Of a stretch of 64,000 nucleotides of DNA, positions 37,358-45,308 are shown in pieces. The notes beneath the pieces are model-generated. The model ran no database searches. It saw only the letters and a program-made list of their open reading frames with translations, and was not told where the DNA came from. The DNA comes from Lewinellaceae bacterium (GTDB lineage: Bacteria; Bacteroidota; Bacteroidia; Chitinophagales; Saprospiraceae). The stretch spans positions 69,824-133,823 of the forward strand of contig JADJSY010000016.1 in assembly GCA_016711435.1 (NCBI GenBank), in the 5' to 3' direction. Position numbers and translations under genes: made by a program. Positions within the stretch are counted from its first letter, which is position 1. Every line of letters begins with the position of its first letter.

Positions 37358-37423
37358 GTTAAAAATTGAAAATTAGGTTTTAAAAATGTTGGTGTCAAAA
37401 CACCAGTTCGGTAAAATGGTTGA

Positions 37424-37457
37424 CAAATGTACGGTATCAGTGATAACCAATAACCAA
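37424..37457 (-). promoter_or_regulatory. Promoter of the DUF2911 gene, -33 box inside an SR5 repeat
   Basis: On the coding strand TACATTTG (37424-37431) is preceded at 16 and 23 nt by TTG words. These TTGs belong to the ATTGGTTATTGGTTATCA repeat. The 23-nt spacing falls within the range of the Bacteroidota consensus. Confidence 0.5.
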
Positions 37458-37473
37458 TAACTAATAACTACTT
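37434..37473. repeat. SR5 repeat copy upstream of elaA
   Basis: TGATAACCAATAACCAATAA is followed by CTAATAACTAC. It is the reverse-complement form of the copy at 54083 and lies between divergent DUF2911 and elaA, ending 4 nt before the elaA ATG. Confidence 0.75.
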
Positions 37474-37476
37474 TAC

Positions 37477-38019
37477 ATGCTTTCCTTTTCCTGCCTTTCC
37501 TTCGATCAACTCCACCCTGCCGAACTCTATGAAATTCTGGCCCTACGCCAGGAAGTATTCGTCGTGGAGCAAAACTGTCCGTATCTCGACTGTGATGGAA
37601 AAGACCTGCAAAGCTGGCACCTGATGGGCCGCGACGAAACAGGCAAACTGATTTGTTACACCCGTCTCTTACCGGAAGGGCTTTCCTACCAGGGTTACAC
37701 TTCCATCGGACGCGTCGTCAGTTCTCCCCAGGCCCGCGGTACCGGCGCAGGCAAGATTCTCATGGAACGCAGCATCGATATGTGCTACCATTTGTTTGGG
37801 CGCCAACCCATCAAAATCGGCGCACAGACTTATTTGCTGAAATTTTATGAAAGTTTCGGTTTCCAGTCTACCGGCGAAGCGTACATGGAAGACGGGATAC
37901 CGCATACCAAGATGATTAGAGGTGAGGAGAGGAGGGAGACCATTTGGCATGGGGTTTTGCCCGGGCCTGTATCCTGGTGTTTAGTGTGGTGGGGGGGTAG
38001 ATTGACAATCTGTCATTAA
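37477..38019 (+). CDS. elaA: ElaA-family GNAT acetyltransferase with repeat-encoded C-terminus
   Basis: An N-acetyltransferase of the ElaA group; the substrate is unknown. LYEILALRQEVFVVEQNCPYLDCDGKDLQ is the family's N-terminal signature. RVVSSPQARGTGAGKILME is the acetyl-CoA (R/Q-x-x-G-x-G/A) loop. TYLLKFYESFGFQSTGEAYMEDGIPHTKM is the usual end. Family members stop near here at about 150 aa. This ORF continues for some 30 residues (RGEERRETIWHG onward) that are encoded by the SR1 repeat beginning with GGTGAGGAGAGG. The repeat appears to have replaced the native stop. The catalytic domain is intact. Confidence 0.9.
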   Translation: MLSFSCLSFDQLHPAELYEILALRQEVFVVEQNCPYLDCDGKDLQSWHLMGRDETGKLICYTRLLPEGLSYQGYTSIGRVVSSPQARGTGAGKILMERSIDMCYHLFGRQPIKIGAQTYLLKFYESFGFQSTGEAYMEDGIPHTKMIRGEERRETIWHGVLPGPVSWCLVWWGGRLTICH

Positions 38020-38197
38020 GGTAGAATCCCCTTAAGGGTCGGGGCAAATGCCAAAGGCGAAGCGTCCGAAATACTAAACACCACACACTAAACACGATTC
38101 ATGATTACAGGCCTGAAAAACCCATGCCAAAACACTACCAAATGCCAAATGGGATGTCTCTCACTTCTCACTTCTCACCTCTCACTTCTCACTTCTG
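37919..38197. repeat. SR1 palindromic element, copy a
   Basis: GTGAG-type arm at the left, GGCCTGTAT...GTGTTTAGTGTGGTG, a degenerate core, then AAACACCACACACTAAACACG, ATTACAGGCCTGAAAAACC and an array of CTCACTT/CTCACCT heptamers. It lies between convergent elaA and the lipase-like gene and overlaps coding ends of both. Confidence 0.85.
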
Positions 38198-39628
38198 AAT
38201 CACCACCCTTTCCGTCCGCACCACCTTGCCCGTCCTGAATTTGGCTAAATAAACGCCGCTGGGTAAATGTTGAACGGGAACAGATGCATCGCCGGCCCGT
38301 AAAGAGGTGGAAATATGTATTTTGCCTTGATAATCAATGATTTCCAGTTGGCCTGCTGCCGGTAAATTTTTCAGCATCAGCACATCATGCGCCGGATTGG
38401 GCGATATATGCAGTCTGTTTTGCTCTGTCGGATCATCTATGCTGACTGTCCCGATTTGCTGAAAACCCAGGAAAAACAACAACGTATTCGACATGGCCGG
38501 TTCGTAACAATCGCCGTGGTCGGCAGTCGAGTCCACATCGGCAGCCTGAAAATCCATAGCGCCGGCGGCCAGCAGGGAATCGCGGGCGACGATGCTGTTC
38601 ATAAAGGGCACCTGGTCGTCCGCCTTGCAATAGAAAAGGCGCATAGGGGCCTGGGGCGTCCAGTTATTGTAGGTGTCATTCGCTTTCAATGCGAGGTTGA
38701 TCGGGTGGTTTGGATTGTTTTCTACACCCGCAACGACGCTGTCCTGCAGCATTTTAAACGGACGACAGGCGCCTTCGTTGGCGGTCAGGGCTGATATCAA
38801 CTGGCTGTTCAGCACAGATAAAGTTTTTGTTCCGTTGTAGAACGGGGTTATCAGAGCGGCGTATTCGGGTTTGAACAAATCCGTCATCTCGTCAAAAATA
38901 TTGCCGTAAACAGTCTGATAAGACAGCGCTGTGTTGGGAATATAGGCCGGATAATAATACACGGCATCTGTCAGGATCAGGTCGCGCATGACCCCCGAAA
39001 TGCTGTAAGGGCCGGAGAGCGGCGCAGCAGCGGTTACCGTAAATTCGTCGCTCAATTCCTGCTCGATGCTGCGGTGCAATGCCATGGCTGCGTGTCCACC
39101 CTGCGAATAACCGGTAATAAACAATTGATCGTTGGTAAACACCGGATTCTGGGCTTCAAATTCCTTTTCCGCCCGCAACATATCCACGGCAACGGAGGCC
39201 TCGCTGGCAGCATGCACGTAAGGATGGAATCCGTCCGAAACGCCCAGGCCCAGATAGTCTGGCATCAGCGCAACATAACCCATTCCGCCAAGTAGCAGGC
39301 CTAATTGTCCTTCTCCATTATTAACGGTGTAGGAGGGGACGTCCAATTTAGAACCCGAGGTGCCGTGCTGATATACCAGCCGGGGGAAAATTTTATTCGG
39401 ATTATTCGGAACCACCAGCAAACCCGATACCGTATCCAGGGCATTTTGCGTATTGGTCGTGGTGTAGGTGATGCGGTAATATTTCACGCCGTATTGGATG
39501 AACGGAAACCCGAATTGCGACAGCAACTGCGACTGGGTTTTGGTGCCGAGCAGGGTAGTGGTGACGATATTTTGAGCCGATAAAGCAGTGGTAAGGAAGA
39601 GGGCAAGGAAGAGGGTCGTTTTTTTCAT
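38189..39628 (-). CDS. Secreted alpha/beta-hydrolase (lipase-like) with T9SS sorting domain
   Basis: 479 residues from the ATG of MKKTTLFLALFLTTALSAQ. The hydrolase fold is of the secretory-lipase/carboxylesterase kind. LVYQHGTSGSKLDVPS is the oxyanion region, and YVALMPDYLGLGVSDG follows. LFITGYSQGGHAAMAL is the nucleophile elbow with Ser present. ADDQVPFMNSIVARDSLL is the acid region, and DSTADHGDC supplies the His. The last 75 residues form a T9SS type A tail (LHISPNPAHDVLMLKNLPA, LPSGVYLAKFRTGKV). Unlike the protein at 3398, the catalytic triad can be complete. It is exported to the surface or medium. The substrate is unknown, with esters likely. Confidence 0.9.
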   Translation of the reverse strand: MKKTTLFLALFLTTALSAQNIVTTTLLGTKTQSQLLSQFGFPFIQYGVKYYRITYTTTNTQNALDTVSGLLVVPNNPNKIFPRLVYQHGTSGSKLDVPSYTVNNGEGQLGLLLGGMGYVALMPDYLGLGVSDGFHPYVHAASEASVAVDMLRAEKEFEAQNPVFTNDQLFITGYSQGGHAAMALHRSIEQELSDEFTVTAAAPLSGPYSISGVMRDLILTDAVYYYPAYIPNTALSYQTVYGNIFDEMTDLFKPEYAALITPFYNGTKTLSVLNSQLISALTANEGACRPFKMLQDSVVAGVENNPNHPINLALKANDTYNNWTPQAPMRLFYCKADDQVPFMNSIVARDSLLAAGAMDFQAADVDSTADHGDCYEPAMSNTLLFFLGFQQIGTVSIDDPTEQNRLHISPNPAHDVLMLKNLPAAGQLEIIDYQGKIHISTSLRAGDASVPVQHLPSGVYLAKFRTGKVVRTERVVIQK

Positions 39629-39655
39629 GTGCATTTAATTAGTATTGAACGGATT

Positions 39656-39782
39656 TAAGGTTTGATGGTTTGTTTGAAAAGGTTTGATGGTTTGAAAGGT
39701 TTGATGGTTTGATGGCGTAAAGCCATGAGCTACTCACCTCAAACCATCAAACCATTAAACCATCAAACCTCCAAATCCATCC
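39656..39782. repeat. SR4 palindrome (GTTTGATGG arms), copy 1
   Basis: Tandem GGTTTGATGGTTTGAAAGG words pair with CATCAAACCATTAAACCATC. The small core is GCGTAAAGCCATGAGCTACTC. It is located between two minus-strand genes, and a second copy is at 54406-54512. Confidence 0.85.
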
Positions 39783-39783
39783 A

Positions 39784-41193
39784 TCATTTCAGATAAATTT
39801 TTAAAACATCTCGCAGCGCTTCCGGTTTGATCCTTTTACGCAAAATTCGTTTGTTTTTATCCAGCAGATAAATAACGGGCAGGTTGTTGGTCAGGTATTG
39901 TTTTTCAAAAGTATTTTCTCCCCTGGGATCGGCCACGTCGTACCATGCCCAGTTTTGCTGTCGGATAAATTGTTGCCAGTTCCGGTATTGGTTATCGGTA
40001 GAAACGGCTACTGCCTGCAATCCAAAAACGCGCGCATCCAGCCAGGTTTGGTAAATATCAGGCATTACTTCCATACAATGGCTGCACAGAGGGCTGTAAA
40101 ATATCAGCATCGTCAGCGGCGCTGAAATGGTATCGAGTTGGATGCTACGGCCAGTTTCGTCCGGGAGTGTCAGTGTCGGCGCGACTTTCCCGGTAAGTAC
40201 AGGCCGAAAAGCATTGGCTTTGTATTCCAGCCTGGAAAGTGTGGCGATGTCCAGCCAGGGCGTTTGATTGATTTTCAGGTAGTTATCTGCCAAATGAACA
40301 AAGATTATATCTGCGCCGGGCGCATCGCTGAGTTCAAAATTCTGCATAAAACGAAGCACCGCAAAGCGGTAAAACGCCCCGTTTGTTGGCATCTTTGTCA
40401 ATACCTCATCGAGGGCTGACGTAATGGAGTCGGGCGTTGGAGCCACGAAACGATCAAAATAATTGTCAAAAAAAACGGGCCAGAAGGAGTTGTTCAGCAG
40501 GCTTTCATCCCGGAAATCGGTATAGTCCCAATAGTGGCTGCGCATCCAGCGCTGGTAAACAGGATTTACCTTCCCATTCAGGACGGATTTGATGTTTTTG
40601 GGCGGGTAAAGCGGACGCACAGATTGCAGCATCCGGGCGTAGAGATGTCCGGGATTTTGCCGGATAAATGCCCGCGCCATGGAATCTATACTGCTGTAAT
40701 AAGCGTCGATTTCTTTTTCAATCGGCTCCATCACCTTTGGGTCATTGTTGGTAGCCTGACTCACCATTTCATACATGGACTGCCGGGCGATAATTTTTGC
40801 TTCGATGGATTGCCTTTGGCGCTCAAATTTGAAATAAGCCTCGTTTTCGGGTGAATTTTCCACTTTCAGTGTTGTCAAATCAGACAAGTCGCCCTGGATG
40901 GAAAAAGAATCAGAAGGGCCGGTCAGTATAAAATCGAACAGGCGGTTCCGGTTGGCCGCGACAAAATACACGCCCGGTTGCAGCTCGCTTTTGGAAAGTG
41001 AAAATGCGCCGGTGTTCATATCCACCGCTACGGAGTCAATACGATTGGTCTTGCCGGCGCTGTACAGCCCGATTTGGACGCTGGACGCTTGTAAACCGTC
41101 CAACCGAAAATCCACCCTGGCCGTTTGCTGGGCAAAAAGGAAAGTGCTACTGCAAAACAGCACCGACAGGCACCAAAGAAATACGTTGCGCAT
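39784..41193 (-). CDS. TlpA-like thioredoxin-fold exported protein
   Basis: 469 residues from the ATG of MRNVFLWCLSVLFCSSTFLFA; an upstream in-frame ATG lies in SR1 repeat DNA and is rejected. Residues 25-130 are a DUF4369-like beta domain (RVDFRLDGLQASSVQIGLYSAG). A helical linker follows. The thioredoxin domain occupies about 330-469, with the redox motif SPLCSHCMEVMP (C-x-x-C), the ADPRGENTFEKQYL region and a cis-Pro in LPVIYLLDKNKRILRKRIK. The protein is probably periplasmic and involved in thiol-disulfide exchange. The neighbouring genes give no hint of a client. Confidence 0.9.
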   Translation of the reverse strand: MRNVFLWCLSVLFCSSTFLFAQQTARVDFRLDGLQASSVQIGLYSAGKTNRIDSVAVDMNTGAFSLSKSELQPGVYFVAANRNRLFDFILTGPSDSFSIQGDLSDLTTLKVENSPENEAYFKFERQRQSIEAKIIARQSMYEMVSQATNNDPKVMEPIEKEIDAYYSSIDSMARAFIRQNPGHLYARMLQSVRPLYPPKNIKSVLNGKVNPVYQRWMRSHYWDYTDFRDESLLNNSFWPVFFDNYFDRFVAPTPDSITSALDEVLTKMPTNGAFYRFAVLRFMQNFELSDAPGADIIFVHLADNYLKINQTPWLDIATLSRLEYKANAFRPVLTGKVAPTLTLPDETGRSIQLDTISAPLTMLIFYSPLCSHCMEVMPDIYQTWLDARVFGLQAVAVSTDNQYRNWQQFIRQQNWAWYDVADPRGENTFEKQYLTNNLPVIYLLDKNKRILRKRIKPEALRDVLKIYLK

Positions 41194-41198
41194 TTTTA

Positions 41199-41472
41199 TG
41201 TGTTTGGTGTATAGTGTTTGGTGTTTGGGGCGCTTCGCCTTTGGCAACTGTGTTTGTTTGGTGTGTGTTTGGTGTTTGGTGTGTAGTGTTTAGAGGGCTT
41301 CGCGTTTGGTAACGGTTAATATTATGGTCAAATTTCCACAAACGCCAAACGCGAAGCTCCCGAAACACTATACACCACACACTAAACACGATTCACGAAT
41401 TACAGGCCTGAAAAACGCATCTCAAAACCATAAACCCAGCCAAGCGGGATGCTCTCACCCTCTCACCCTCTA
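41199..41472. repeat. SR1 palindromic element, copy b
   Basis: Arms: GTTTGGTGTGTAGTGTTTAG with CACACACTAAACACG; core arms GGGCTTCGCGTTTGG with CCAAACGCGAAGC. The loop 41308-41346 is in the same orientation as copy d at 50459. The right end carries CTCTCACCCTCTCACC. Part of the left arm is duplicated (GGTGTTTGGGGCGCTTCGCC). Confidence 0.87.
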
Positions 41473-42713
41473 ACTTGTCCCGTTCCCCACGCCATCCATT
41501 TTTCCGTCACTAATTTTTCCAAAGCAAAAGGGCCGCGCGCGTGCAGTTTCTGGGTAGAAATGCCGATTTCAGCGCCCAGTCCGAATTCCCCGCCGTCCGT
41601 AAAACGAGTAGAAGCATTGGCATACACGGCGGCGGCGTCTACGGTTTCCATAAAATACTGACAGGCGGCTTCATCTTCCGAAACGATGGCTTCCGAGTGC
41701 CGCGAAGAGTGTTGGCGAATATGTTCGAGCGCCTCTTCCAGGTTGGCCACAACCCGGACGGAACATTTATAGTCCAGAAATTCGCGTCCAAAATCTTCCG
41801 CCTGGGCAGCTTGCAGGCGGGAATAACCGGTCTGTTGCAAAATGGCCAGGGAAGGGGCATCCGCAAAAACTTCCACCTGCCAGCGCTCAAAATCGGGCAG
41901 CAGCATGGGCAAAAACCGCGCTGCGATGTCCTGATCCAACAATATGGTATCCAACGCATTACACACCGATGGGCGCGATACTTTAGCATTTACGACGATG
42001 TCGCGGGCCTTTTCCAGATCAGCCGCCCGGTGTACGTAGGTGTGGCAAACGCCGGCGCCGGTTTCAATAGTGGGTACCAGCGAATGTTGCCGCACAAACC
42101 GGATCAGCGATTCCGAGCCGCGCGGGATAATCATATCCACATACCGCGTGGCCGTGAGCAATTCCTGTACCAGCGCCCGATCCGTCGGGAGCAGGGTGAC
42201 GGCGGCTTCCGGCACATCAAAGGCAACCAGCGCCTGGTGGATCAGATGCACCAGTGCTTGGTTGCTGTGCCAGGCATCAGAACTTCCGCGCAGCGCAACG
42301 GCATTGCCGGAACGCAGACACAGGGCGCTTACATCGAGCGTCACGTTGGGCCGCGACTCATAAATGATACCGACCACGCCCAGCGGTACGGCCATTTTGC
42401 GCAGCAGGATACCATTCGGCAAGGTACGCTCACTCAAAACCTGTCCTGCCGGGCAGGGCAGAGCCGCCACATCCCGGATGCTTGCCGCAATGGCTTCAAG
42501 CCGGACGGGATTCAACAGCAGCCGGTCTTTTTTAGGGTCGGCATCGTCCATACGATCCAAATCAATCTGGTTAGCCTGTAAAACAGCGTCTTGATGTACT
42601 ACAATCAAATCGGCCAGATGAAGCAGAAGCGCTTGTTTGGATGCGTCGCTCAGACGGCGGACCGCATCAGCGGCGAGGTGTGTTTGTTCTAAAAGGGGAA
42701 GGATACTTGTCAT
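41463..42713 (-). CDS. proA: Glutamate-5-semialdehyde dehydrogenase (gamma-glutamyl phosphate reductase)
   Basis: Second step of proline synthesis: reduces gamma-glutamyl phosphate with NADPH to glutamate 5-semialdehyde. 416 aa, the normal length. An aldehyde dehydrogenase fold is visible: GVVGIIYESRPNVTLDVSALC (nucleotide-binding part), GNAVALRGSSDAWHSNQALV, IPRGSESLIRFVRQHS, and the catalytic Cys in KVSRPSVCNALDTIL. The conserved ALTTEKWMA-like end (FALEKLVTEKWMAWGTGQVRG) is present. It overlaps proB by 4 nt, so the two are coupled. The stop codon lies in the right-hand CTCTCACC arm of SR1 copy b. Confidence 0.97.
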   Translation of the reverse strand: MTSILPLLEQTHLAADAVRRLSDASKQALLLHLADLIVVHQDAVLQANQIDLDRMDDADPKKDRLLLNPVRLEAIAASIRDVAALPCPAGQVLSERTLPNGILLRKMAVPLGVVGIIYESRPNVTLDVSALCLRSGNAVALRGSSDAWHSNQALVHLIHQALVAFDVPEAAVTLLPTDRALVQELLTATRYVDMIIPRGSESLIRFVRQHSLVPTIETGAGVCHTYVHRAADLEKARDIVVNAKVSRPSVCNALDTILLDQDIAARFLPMLLPDFERWQVEVFADAPSLAILQQTGYSRLQAAQAEDFGREFLDYKCSVRVVANLEEALEHIRQHSSRHSEAIVSEDEAACQYFMETVDAAAVYANASTRFTDGGEFGLGAEIGISTQKLHARGPFALEKLVTEKWMAWGTGQVRG

Positions 42714-43750
42714 ATTAACACAATATCGTCGGCGTGAGCAATTTCAAAATTTTGGGTCAGCAGGTTTTGGCGGATGGATTCGGCAGGGTGTTTCACACGC
42801 GCCAGGGCGATTACATTCGACTGATAATCAGATAGTTCGATGACATCGCCTTTTTCAAAATCACCTTTCACTTTTCGTACGCCCACGGCCAGCAAACTTT
42901 TGCGCTGTTGTATGGCCTGCAAGGCGCCGGGATCGAGCGTGAGCCGGCCCGCGATAATGCTGCCGCTGCCCAGCCATTTGCGGCGCGCATTCAGGCTGCT
43001 GCCCTGCTGCGGCTGGAACACGGTGCCGGTTTCTGATTGCAATGCTTTCAAGATACCGTCGGGTGTGCGTACATCGAAAAACACCGTGCGGATGCCCATG
43101 CGAGTTGCCAGACGGGTATAGGTTAGTTTGGAAAGCATGCCGCCGAGGCCGAGGGCTGATTTTTCATCGCTGACTAAGCTAAAAACGGAGTTGTCAACAG
43201 AAAGTACTTCCGGGATGATACGTCCTGCGCGGTCGAGCAGCCCGCCGACAGAAGTGCTGATCAGCAGGTCGGTTGCACCGAAACCGGCGGCCATGAGGGT
43301 GGCGAGTTCGTCGTTGTCTGAAAATTTCAGTTCGAGGTTGCTGACCACGTCATTTTCATTGGCGATGGGGATAATACCATTTTCCCAAAGCGTTTCGTAG
43401 GTTTCCTTGAGTTGCAAAAATTGCCGCCTGTGCGCAAAATGATGGCGTTCGCAAAGGCTCTGGGCAATGGTGATACCAAAAGGTTCGAAGTGGCGCGCAT
43501 ACATCAACAGGAGCAAGGGATTGCCCACCGCAGCTGCCGCTTTGCGCTCGGTCAGGGTGCCCCGGTACTGTTGCAGGCGGCGTTTGCCTGCGCCGACAGC
43601 CCCGGATGATACCAGGATAATGCGAAAACGGTTGCGAAGGGTCGCTACCTGTCGGGCTATTTCCCGAATGACGGCCTCTTCCGGCTCGCCGTCCGGCAGG
43701 GTAATGGAGCCGGTTCCAAACTTAATAACTATAACGGGTAAAACGGACAT
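42710..43750 (-). CDS. proB: Glutamate 5-kinase
   Basis: First step of proline synthesis: phosphorylates glutamate with ATP. 346 aa. The amino-acid kinase fold is seen in VIVIKFGTGSITLP, RIILVSSGAVGAGKRRL, ENGIIPIANENDVV, FSDNDELATLMAAG and LGLGGMLSKLTYTRLATRMG. The C-terminal 75 residues (GSIIAGRLTLDPGALQAIQQRKSLLAVGVRKVKGDF) form the PUA domain, making this the long bacterial type. It starts the proBA operon. SR3 separates it from the desaturase gene upstream. Confidence 0.97.
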   Translation of the reverse strand: MSVLPVIVIKFGTGSITLPDGEPEEAVIREIARQVATLRNRFRIILVSSGAVGAGKRRLQQYRGTLTERKAAAAVGNPLLLLMYARHFEPFGITIAQSLCERHHFAHRRQFLQLKETYETLWENGIIPIANENDVVSNLELKFSDNDELATLMAAGFGATDLLISTSVGGLLDRAGRIIPEVLSVDNSVFSLVSDEKSALGLGGMLSKLTYTRLATRMGIRTVFFDVRTPDGILKALQSETGTVFQPQQGSSLNARRKWLGSGSIIAGRLTLDPGALQAIQQRKSLLAVGVRKVKGDFEKGDVIELSDYQSNVIALARVKHPAESIRQNLLTQNFEIAHADDIVLI

Positions 43751-43807
43751 TGCACAGGATTGCTTGAATCACGTATGGGATTTCAGTGCAAAGATGGAGC
43801 TTTTGGG

Positions 43808-43909
43808 ATTAAATGGCACACGGATTTAAAGGATTGGACACGGATTTTTCCTTCTACTCTACGAGGGAAAAATCCGTGTCCAATCCTTTAAATCCGTGTG
43901 CCATTTAAT
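43808..43909. repeat. SR3 palindrome with perfect 44-bp stem
   Basis: Left arm 43808-43851 and right arm 43866-43909 are exact reverse complements, containing ACACGGATTTAAAGGATTGG. The loop is TTCTACTCTACGAG. It lies between the desaturase and proB genes, 4 nt after the desaturase stop. Confidence 0.92.
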
Positions 43910-43913
43910 CTAA

Positions 43914-45026
43914 TTAACCCATCACCTCATCCAGATCAGGCAAACGTCCAAAACGGCGAAGCGTAGCAAAATGGGAACGCAGGGCGTGGAAGAAACTTTT
44001 GTGCTCCAGGTAAGGGACATTAAATTCCCGGGCAGTGCTTTGTACAATATCTGCAATGTGCGGATAATGCGTGTGGCATATTTTTGGGAAAAGGTGGTGT
44101 TCCACCTGAAAATTCAATCCGCCGACATACCAGGACAAGAGCCGGTTGTGGCGCGAAAAATTGACAGTGGTCTGCATCTGGTGGATCGCCCATTCATTTT
44201 CGATGGTACCCTGGTCATTCGGGCGCGGAAAAATGGTTTCTTCTACGGTATGTGCCAGTTGGAATACCACCGTGAGAATAATGCCGCCAACCAGGTGCAT
44301 CACGAGAAAACCGGTCAGTACCTCCCAAACAGGTATACCGAAACCGACGGGTAAACCGATAAACAGCGAAAAATAGAGTATTTTAATCCCGACGATTTTG
44401 GCAAATTCAACCCTGTTCTGGCGGGCGTTGTTTTTATTGACGCCATTGCGCGTATAGCGGGCAAATTGCATAAAATCCTTGGCAGTAACCCAGTACAGGC
44501 TCACAATGCTGTACACCATCAGGGCGTAGGCCCATTGAAAGCGGTGCATGTTTTTTACCTCCGTATGCGGGGAAAGCCGCAGGATGGCTTTATCGTCAAT
44601 GTCCTCGTCGTAGTGTACGATGTTGGTAAACGTATGGTGCAGGTTGTTGTGTTGCAGTTTCCAGTTAAAAGCGGATCCGCCCAGTAGCATCAGCGACCAT
44701 TCACCCATAATATTATTCACACGCGGGCTGGAAGAAAAGGCGCCGTGGTTGGCATCGTGCATAATGCTCATGCCCACACCGGCCATGGCCACGCCCATTA
44801 CAATCCACATCAGCAATGCCCAGCCAAAGGGCGGCTGGAGGAAGCTGATCAGGAAAAAAGGTAGCAGATAAGTAGTTAGTAAGATGATTGTTTTTATCAC
44901 AACGCCCATACTGGCGTGTTTGGATAACCCACTTTTTTGGAAATATGCATCGACGCGTGCGGAGAGCGTCTGGTAAAATTGTGATTTATCCTTACTGATA
45001 AATCGAATAGGCGCATGAACTGCCAT
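43914..45026 (-). CDS. Membrane fatty-acid desaturase (acyl-lipid type)
   Basis: Introduces a double bond into a fatty acyl chain using O2 and a di-iron centre in the inner membrane. 370 aa. All three His boxes are present: HDANHG (residue about 90), HNNLHH (about 126) and QVEHHLFP (about 306). The Q-x-x-H-H third box puts it with front-end (delta-5/6-type) or linoleoyl-CoA-like desaturases. No cytochrome b5 domain is fused. Hydrophobic segments flank the boxes (IKTIILLTTYLLPFFLISFL, FGWALLMWIVMGVAMAGVGM). It probably adjusts membrane fluidity. The electron donor is not nearby. Confidence 0.92.
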   Translation of the reverse strand: MAVHAPIRFISKDKSQFYQTLSARVDAYFQKSGLSKHASMGVVIKTIILLTTYLLPFFLISFLQPPFGWALLMWIVMGVAMAGVGMSIMHDANHGAFSSSPRVNNIMGEWSLMLLGGSAFNWKLQHNNLHHTFTNIVHYDEDIDDKAILRLSPHTEVKNMHRFQWAYALMVYSIVSLYWVTAKDFMQFARYTRNGVNKNNARQNRVEFAKIVGIKILYFSLFIGLPVGFGIPVWEVLTGFLVMHLVGGIILTVVFQLAHTVEETIFPRPNDQGTIENEWAIHQMQTTVNFSRHNRLLSWYVGGLNFQVEHHLFPKICHTHYPHIADIVQSTAREFNVPYLEHKSFFHALRSHFATLRRFGRLPDLDEVMG

Positions 45027-45308
45027 TAGAGAAGAAGTTTGATAGAAAAGTGACTAATCAGAGAAAACAATTTCAGTGCAGTCGTTTTAACATCATTTAC
45101 GATGGCTCCTTCAATTTGGTGGGTATTATAAGTTAAGAGCACTGCTGTATTACAAAAAAAGCGATGCAAGTTACAATGAATATCTGGAAGTATGTTAAAA
45201 AAGTGTGGATTTTGCAAGAGCTATGAGCAGAATTAATATTGGAACAAGGTGTGTACAGTTCCAAAATCATGTATAAACAGTTTGATTGCGCCATATTTTA
45301 TACTGTTG
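45027..45308. other. AT-rich spacer, no gene seen
   Basis: 282 nt upstream of the desaturase and downstream of the CotH gene. It is AT-rich with only short ORFs that lack family features. It presumably holds the desaturase promoter, but I cannot pinpoint it. Confidence 0.4.

Noticed and set aside
41541..42581. Long plus-strand ORF opposite proA
   Set aside because: It is a shadow of proA, which has all catalytic motifs on the minus strand. The translation shows no recognisable domain.
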